From contig NZ_HG964403.1 in assembly GCF_000612805.1 (NCBI RefSeq), forward strand, positions 372,001 to 436,000: a DNA stretch of 64,000 bases, written 5' to 3'. Source of the DNA: Bacillus ndiopicus (GTDB lineage: Bacteria; Bacillota; Bacilli; Bacillales_A; Planococcaceae). Positions 59,501 through 64,000 of this stretch are shown here, piece by piece. Both the position numbers and the translations under genes were made by a program. Below the pieces are notes generated by a model. It was not told where the DNA came from and did not search any database. It worked only from the letters and a program-made list of their open reading frames with translations. Numbering within the stretch: position 1 is the first letter of the stretch; each line of letters opens with the position of its first letter.

Positions 59501-60357
59501 CAGACTTCACAGATATGGCAGGTCGTGCAAGTGATCATGACCCAGTTTTAGTGCAAATTGATGTGAAACCTACTGTTGTAGAACCAAAACCAGAGCCAAA
59601 ACCAGAACCAAAGCCAGAGCCAAAGCCAGAGCCAAAGCCAGAGCCAAATCCAGGTAATCCTGGTGGCGGAAACACAGGTGGAGGTGGCACAACAGCACCT
59701 GAAACATCAAAACCAGAAGAGAAGCCAGAAACAGGTAAACCAGAAGAGAAACAAGAAACAGATAAACCAGAAACACCAAAACCTGATGAGCAAGAAAAAC
59801 TAGCTCCATTCAAGCCAACAGACTTACCAGCAAATCATTGGGCAGCAAGCTATATCCAAAAAATGATTGACAAAGGTCTGTTAAAAGGTAATGAAAAAGG
59901 AGAAGTAAAACCAGATAATAATGTAACACGTGCACAATTCGCATCAATTTTAGCGCGTGCATTAGGCTTAAAAGCAGATGGAAAAGCACCATTTAGTGAT
60001 GTAAGCAGCTATGCAGCAGCAACACAAGCTGAAATTACAGCGATTTTTGAGGCTGGAATTGCAAAAGGTATTGATGGTAAATACCAACCAACAGCTGAAG
60101 TAACACGTGCACAGCTAGCGTTAATGCTATACCGTGCATATGAGCACGTAACAGGCGAGAAATATGTACCAAAAGGTAAGCCATCATTTACTGATTTAGG
60201 TAAATATGATAAAGAAACAATTGCAGCGATTACAATGCTTGAAGAACTAGAGATTGCATTAGGTGATCAAGGTAAATTTAAGCCAACAGCACCAGCAACA
60301 CGTGCACATACTGCAAAAATGGTTATCAACTTGTTAGAAGCGATTGAAAATCGATAG
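56581..60357 (+). CDS. Secreted SLH-anchored nuclease with EEP domain
   Basis: A 1258-residue cell-surface protein. Signal peptide ends at ANA near residue 33. A DUF6359-like domain follows (about 40-141), then OB-fold modules of the YhcR nuclease type (157-325), a chitobiase C-terminal-like domain (338-416), another OB-like region (424-670), an endonuclease/exonuclease/phosphatase domain (693-990), a Pro-Glu-Lys spacer (1000-1070) and three SLH domains (1079-1258). The EEP catalytic set is complete: SYNLENF, GVTEVQD, NHWNSK, GDFNDF and SDHDP. It probably degrades extracellular DNA for phosphate or biofilm turnover. ATG 56581 has AAAGGAG ten bases upstream; the open frame before it is ignored. 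Confidence 0.9.
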   Translation: MNRGKLRKSFSMLAASALVVSAVAPATPIIANAAEQQTITVATAIANNSGIATVRGYIVGYVKSATSVVTTGVEDTSIAIADNPNETDITKMLFVQLTSSYRSEFGLKSNPAALGKEIDVTGSLEAYFTKAGLKSPSAIQFTGDAGTPTEPTTPPPFITIAETRTTTADVVTVQGIVTAKLKNTIAIQDGTGGISVRPTSLNVQEGDLVTLTGKLAHYKGLLQLDSATLVSKDTATIITPEHITGDQVGESRESQLVKVENIALTKASEGSGWINYKATDSNNNTFIVRDETGQLGLSENRYASITGIVQQFDQDYQLIPRSSADAVIDPSLLLPPVATPAGGTFIGGTTVELTSTTANAEILFTLGNLDPKVGGATYASPINITEDTTLKAVVKRIGTSEYSDVVTMNYKIVDALRIHDIQGAGHTTEFNNQMVEGVEGIVTSSYEVSGAKYYTIQTPDAEIDNDPHTSEGIVLYAGKTNWPITVGDLVSVTGKVSEYAIEGYAERQTTDLLTTQISIRDDQGGKVKVLANNVPLPAPIIIDENNLPTGAIDSDNLTMFNPETDAIDFWESLEGMRVQVSNVKAVGPQANGDLTTVLESRATNTKHGGVLLEKDNKNPDIIQFRLDPNGTARNFEVATGDKFEGDIIGVVGYSYQNYKIYAKLTDMQNAFVKSSVKPEKTHIVKDTNKLTIGSYNLENFSNNKSKTSDDKAQKLARAFVQDLNSPDIVGVTEVQDNNGDTDNGNAAANESYARLINEIVKAGGVEYKYANIDPINNKDGGAPGANIRVGFLYNPDRVTLADLPAGDATIAVSYENGNLTVNPGRIDPQNEAFNSSRKPLAAQFDFNGEQVIVVVNHWNSKNGDTPLYGSKQPPYYGSEVQRKKIATIVEGFIHDVKTKNPNANVVAVGDFNDFQFSDALGILESRHMTNMINKLSEDDRYTYVFQGNSQVLDHILVSNNLAAKTEIDAIHINADFTDMAGRASDHDPVLVQIDVKPTVVEPKPEPKPEPKPEPKPEPKPEPNPGNPGGGNTGGGGTTAPETSKPEEKPETGKPEEKQETDKPETPKPDEQEKLAPFKPTDLPANHWAASYIQKMIDKGLLKGNEKGEVKPDNNVTRAQFASILARALGLKADGKAPFSDVSSYAAATQAEITAIFEAGIAKGIDGKYQPTAEVTRAQLALMLYRAYEHVTGEKYVPKGKPSFTDLGKYDKETIAAITMLEELEIALGDQGKFKPTAPATRAHTAKMVINLLEAIENR
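59580..59648 (+). repeat. 12-bp tandem repeat coding for PKPE spacer
   Basis: About five and a half copies of a unit like CCAAAGCCAGAG encode a Pro-Lys-Pro-Glu spacer between the nuclease domain and SLH anchor. Such repeats vary in number between strains and act as a wall-spanning linker. Confidence 0.85.
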
Positions 60358-60367
60358 TTTATAAAAA

Positions 60368-60403
60368 ACAGCTTGGGGTATTCTATCCCAAGCTGTCTTT
60401 TTT
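60368..60403 (+). terminator. Terminator of the first nuclease gene
   Basis: ACAGCTTGGG (60368-60377) and CCCAAGCTGT (60387-60396) pair perfectly, followed by CTTTTTT. Confidence 0.9.
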
Positions 60404-60614
60404 GTATTAGTAGGTTCATATTAAAAGGAAACTCAATTATTTAGCATATATATCGATTATAAATTAGCGCTTTATATGAAAAAAACGAAACTAAATTCAT
60501 ATTCTTTAATTTTAAAAGGTAGTACCAAATTAACATCCATATTAGGCACTCAGAACGAATTTAGCCAAAAGTAGCGCAAATTTACAATAAATTTAAAAAA
60601 CTATCGAAAGCGCT
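60404..60614 (+). other. Intergenic region between the tandem nuclease genes
   Basis: A/T-rich, no gene. It ends at the promoter of the second copy. Similarity to the region before the first copy is confined to the promoter and hairpin. Confidence 0.4.
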
Positions 60615-60641
60615 TGCTATAATGTTAGATGTAAGACGTCT
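60615..60641 (+). promoter_or_regulatory. Extended -10 promoter and hairpin, second nuclease gene
   Basis: TGC-TATAAT (60615-60623) followed by AGATG (60627-60631), loop TAAGA and CGTCT (60637-60641). It mirrors the first gene: same promoter type, same loop length, and stem bases that differ yet still pair. Confidence 0.6.
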
Positions 60642-60715
60642 GTTTGTTGTTCTATTTAAGAGGACAAATACGTAAGGAATACTGTGAAAGTATTAAATCG
60701 AAAAGGAGACCTTCA

Positions 60716-63700
60716 ATGAGAAAAGGTAAATGGCGCACTTCATTTAATGTACTAGCAGCTTCAGCACTTGTAGTGAGTGCAGTAGCACCTGTTATGCCAA
60801 CTGCAGTATACGCAGAGGCTGGACAAGCACTATCTGTGGAGGAGGCAATTGCCAATAATAGTGGTATTGCTACAGTTCGAGGTTATATCGTTGGTTATGT
60901 AAAATCAGCAACAAGTGTTGTAACGACAGGTGTAGAGGATACGAATATTGCAATTGCGGACAATCCAAATGAAACGGATGTAACAAAAATGCTATTCGTA
61001 CAATTAACGTCTAGCTATCGCTCAGAGTTTGGCTTGAAATCAAATCCGGCAGCACTTGGTAAACAAATTGATGTGACAGGTAGTCTTGAAGCTTACTTTA
61101 CAAAAGCGGGCTTAAAGTCACCTAGCGCAATTCAGTTTACAGATGGTGTAACAGAGCCAGAGCTACCGATAGAGGGAGAAGCTATTAGCATTGCAGAGGC
61201 ACGCTCTACAGCTACTGGTGCTGAAGTAACAGTTAAAGGTATTGTTACTGCCAAGCTGAAAAACACAATTGCTGTGCAGGATGCGACAGGCGGTATCGCA
61301 GTTCGACCTACTTCGCTTAATGTTGTGGAGGGGGATGTTGTTACATTAAAAGGTACGCTAGCAGATTATCGAGGTTTATTGCAGTTAGATAAAACGGCAG
61401 TTGTATCGAAAGAATCTGGTCAGCTAGTACAGCCAAAACTGATTGCAGGTGCAGAGGTTGATGAGCGCAATGAATCACAGTTAGTAAAGGTTCAAAATGT
61501 GACATTAACAAAAGATAGTGAAGGGGCAGGCTGGGCTAATTATAAAGCTACGGATTCAGAAGGTAATACATTTATTGTACGCGATGAAAAAGGAGATTTA
61601 GGCTTAACTGAAAATCCTTATGCGTCGATTGCAGGTATCGTACAGCAATTCGATAATGACTATCAAATTATTCCACGTTCAAGTGTGGATGTTGTCATTG
61701 ATTCTTCATTAGTTTTACCTCCAGTTGCTACTCCAGCAGGTGGTACATTTATCGGAGGCACAACAGTTACATTAACATCGACAACAGCCAATGCAGAGAT
61801 TTTATACACATTGGATGGTGTAGATCCTAAAATTGGTGGGGCGACATATGCAGAGCCTATTCAAATCGATAAAGACACAACGTTAAAAGCAGTCATAAAA
61901 ACAGTAGATAATGTATATAGCGATGTTATTACAATGGATTACACAATTGTTGATGCATTGCGCATTCATGATATTCAAGGAGCAAGCCACACATCGACAT
62001 ACAATAATAAAGTAGTAGAAGGTGTGGAAGGCATTGTGACATCTAGCTATGAGGTTACTGGTTCAACATATTACACGATTCAAACGCCAGATGAGCTAGT
62101 TGATAATGATCCAAATACATCTGAAGGTATTTTATTATACTCAGGTCGCAATAAGTGGCCAATTGCAGTTGGAGATTTAGTTTCAGTAACAGGTAAAGTA
62201 TCTGAATATGCAATTGAAGGCTATGCGGAGCGTCAAACAACAGATTTATTAACGACGCAAATTAATGTACGTGATGACCAAGGCGGCAAAGTGACGGTAT
62301 TAAAGAAAAATGTAGCATTGCCAAAACCAATCGTTATCGATGCGAACAATTTACCAACTAGCGCAATTGATAGTGATCAGCTAACAGTTTTCAACCCAGA
62401 GACGGATGCAATTGATTTCTGGGAGAGCTTAGAAAGTATGCGTGTACAAGTATCAAATGTGAAAGCAGTTGGGCCACAGGCAAATGGTGATCTTGTTACA
62501 GTACTAGAGAGCAAAGCAACGAATACAAAGCATGGTGGAATGCTTTTAGAGAAGGATAATAAAAACCCTGATCTTATCCAATTCCGTTTAGATCCAAACG
62601 GTGAGGCACGCAGTTTTGAAGTAGCAACAGGCGATAAGTTTGTAGGGGATATTGTAGGCGTTGTCGGCTACTCTTACCAAAACTATAAAATTTACACAGC
62701 TCTTGCAACAATGCAAAACGCGCATGTAAAAGGCACAGTAACACCAGAACAAACACATATTATGAAGGATGGCAAAAAGCTAACAATTGCTTCATACAAC
62801 TTAGAAAACTTCTCAAACAATACGAAGGAAACATCGGCTGATAAAGCAGGAAAATTAGCTCGTGCATTCGTAAAAGATTTACAAAGCCCTGATATTGTTG
62901 GTGTAACAGAAGTACAAGATAATAACGGTTCAAGTGCTGGTGATTCTGCAGCGAATGAAAGCTATGAGCGTTTAATCAATGAAATTGTTAAAGCTGGGGG
63001 CGTACAATATGCATACGCAAATATTGACCCTGTTAACAATGCGGATGGTGGGGCGCCAAATGCAAATATTCGCGTAGGTTTCTTATACAATCCAGAGCGA
63101 GTGACATTAGCTGATTTACCAGCAGGTGATGCAACAACAGCAGTTGGCTATGAAAATGGCAATTTAACGTTGAATCCAGGTCGTATTGATCCGCAAAACG
63201 ATGCATTCCAAAGCAGTCGTAAGCCATTAGCAGCACAATTTGATTTCAATGGTGAGCAAGTAATTGTTGTTGTTAACCACTGGAATTCAAAAAATGGTGA
63301 TACGCCACTATATGGTTCAAAACAACCACCATATTACGGTAGTGAAGTGCAACGTAAAAAAATTGCAACGATTGTAGAAGACTTTATTCATGATGTGAAA
63401 ACGAAAAACCCTAATGCAAACATTGTAGCAGTGGGTGACTTTAATGACTTCCAATTCTCTGATGCCTTAGGTATTTTAGAAAGCCGTCATATGACAAATA
63501 TGATCAATAAGCTACCTGAGAACGATCGTTACACATATGTGTTCCAAGGTAACTCACAGGTGCTTGACCATATATTAGTGTCGAATAATTTAGCAGCAAA
63601 AACAGAGGTTGATGCAATTCATATTAATGCAGACTTCACAGATATGGCAGGTCGTGCAAGTGACCATGATCCAGTATTAGTGCAAGTAGATGTTAAGCCT

Positions 63701-64000
63701 ACTGTTGTAGAGCCTGAGCCAGAGAACCCAGGTAAGGATAAAGATACGAAGCCAAATGCGCCAATTAAGCATTTTACGTATCATAATGTGAATGACAAAA
63801 AGTTAAAAATTAACGGTCCAAACGTTGCAGTTGAAGTAACAGGTACAACGTTTATTAAAGAAGGCATCGAGTTTAAAGGTGCTTACGGCGAGTTTACAGG
63901 TGATGCGCTGAAAAATAATGTCGTACTTTTTGCACCAGCACATAAAAATGCTGTTCTTGACTTTAAAGGTGCAGAAGTGAAAAAATTAATTATCGATGGC
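60716..64000 (+). CDS. Second secreted EEP nuclease, 3' end outside window
   Basis: Paralogue of the preceding nuclease, open from ATG to the last base (1095 codons). It repeats the same order: signal peptide (hydrophobic stretch to YAEA near residue 38), DUF6359-like, OB-fold, chitobiase-C-like and EEP domains, with all catalytic motifs kept (SYNLENF, GVTEVQD, NHWNSK, GDFNDF, SDHDP). After VEPEPE it leaves its sister: no Pro-Glu repeat or SLH follows up to the window end. Instead comes IKHFTYHNVNDKKLKINGPN and beta-rich sequence ending KLIIDG. Anchoring is thus unknown. AAAGGAG lies seven bases before the ATG. Confidence 0.9.
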   Translation, partial: MRKGKWRTSFNVLAASALVVSAVAPVMPTAVYAEAGQALSVEEAIANNSGIATVRGYIVGYVKSATSVVTTGVEDTNIAIADNPNETDVTKMLFVQLTSSYRSEFGLKSNPAALGKQIDVTGSLEAYFTKAGLKSPSAIQFTDGVTEPELPIEGEAISIAEARSTATGAEVTVKGIVTAKLKNTIAVQDATGGIAVRPTSLNVVEGDVVTLKGTLADYRGLLQLDKTAVVSKESGQLVQPKLIAGAEVDERNESQLVKVQNVTLTKDSEGAGWANYKATDSEGNTFIVRDEKGDLGLTENPYASIAGIVQQFDNDYQIIPRSSVDVVIDSSLVLPPVATPAGGTFIGGTTVTLTSTTANAEILYTLDGVDPKIGGATYAEPIQIDKDTTLKAVIKTVDNVYSDVITMDYTIVDALRIHDIQGASHTSTYNNKVVEGVEGIVTSSYEVTGSTYYTIQTPDELVDNDPNTSEGILLYSGRNKWPIAVGDLVSVTGKVSEYAIEGYAERQTTDLLTTQINVRDDQGGKVTVLKKNVALPKPIVIDANNLPTSAIDSDQLTVFNPETDAIDFWESLESMRVQVSNVKAVGPQANGDLVTVLESKATNTKHGGMLLEKDNKNPDLIQFRLDPNGEARSFEVATGDKFVGDIVGVVGYSYQNYKIYTALATMQNAHVKGTVTPEQTHIMKDGKKLTIASYNLENFSNNTKETSADKAGKLARAFVKDLQSPDIVGVTEVQDNNGSSAGDSAANESYERLINEIVKAGGVQYAYANIDPVNNADGGAPNANIRVGFLYNPERVTLADLPAGDATTAVGYENGNLTLNPGRIDPQNDAFQSSRKPLAAQFDFNGEQVIVVVNHWNSKNGDTPLYGSKQPPYYGSEVQRKKIATIVEDFIHDVKTKNPNANIVAVGDFNDFQFSDALGILESRHMTNMINKLPENDRYTYVFQGNSQVLDHILVSNNLAAKTEVDAIHINADFTDMAGRASDHDPVLVQVDVKPTVVEPEPENPGKDKDTKPNAPIKHFTYHNVNDKKLKINGPNVAVEVTGTTFIKEGIEFKGAYGEFTGDALKNNVVLFAPAHKNAVLDFKGAEVKKLIIDG

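Noticed and set aside
59583-59650. CRISPR-like short repeats
   Set aside because: Contiguous 12-bp units inside a coding frame with no spacers; a protein-coding tandem repeat.
59535-59813. Gly/Ser-rich minus-strand ORFs opposite the PKPE repeat
   Set aside because: Low-complexity reflection of the 12-bp tandem repeat; not a gene.

Overview
The window (about 36-37% G+C by eye) comes from an endospore-forming, flagellated, S-layered Firmicute of the Planococcaceae, most like Lysinibacillus or Solibacillus. The grounds are the complete F1Fo operon followed by a DUF1146 gene, murA, spoIID, spoIIQ, spoIIID, mbl and two flhO/flhP-type rod genes (the Bacillus order), strong AAGGAGG ribosome sites, sigmaA, sigmaD and sigmaE-like promoters, and SLH-domain surface proteins whose signal peptides resemble Lysinibacillus S-layer proteins. 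No rRNA, tRNA or CRISPR array was seen.

Layout. Bases 1-25000 are a conserved backbone: the end of upp, mnaA (UDP-ManNAc supply), atpIBEFHAGDC behind a long structured leader, a DUF1146 gene, murA, the sporulation genes, mbl, flhO/flhP, an EpuA-like membrane protein, fabZ, a hypothetical gene, a small lipoprotein, ywpF, a second-type ssb, and a minus-strand pair coding for a SNF2 helicase and a SWIM zinc-finger protein. Bases 25000-27000 hold two broken genes and a sigmaD-driven, unusual solitary flagellin.

Bases 27000-55000 are the cell-surface region. First come a UDP-ManNAc dehydrogenase and a TagA-type ManNAc transferase, then a large S-layer protein. A long plus-strand polysaccharide cluster follows. 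It carries every enzyme for two uncommon sugars: UDP-N,N'-diacetylbacillosamine (PglF/EpsC, PglE/EpsN and PglD/EpsM types, with the PglC/EpsL-type initiating transferase) and UDP-GlcNAc(3NAc)A (WbpA, WbpB, WbpE and WbpD types). With them are a flippase, two O-antigen-ligase or polymerase-like proteins, a Wzz-like chain-length protein, four GT4 glycosyltransferases, galE and a decayed serine-acetyltransferase-like gene. The flippase, glycosyltransferase and polymerase genes are more AT-rich and use more AGA/ATA codons than the sugar-nucleotide genes, which suggests exchange of the variable part. The likely product is a Wzx/Wzy-assembled surface or secondary cell-wall polymer of the kind that SLH proteins bind.

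Bases 55000-64000 hold the most striking item: an Rgg-family regulator and, divergent from it, a 15-codon ORF with a perfect Shine-Dalgarno whose product ends in DIIGGR. This resembles the Rgg/SHP peptide pheromone arrangement of streptococci. Next come two tandem genes for very large secreted nucleases (DUF6359-like, OB-fold, chitobiase-C-like and endonuclease/exonuclease/phosphatase domains). They share an extended -10 promoter with a hairpin just downstream. The first ends in three SLH domains; the second has a different C terminus and runs off the window. Their identity is mosaic, as expected from gene conversion.
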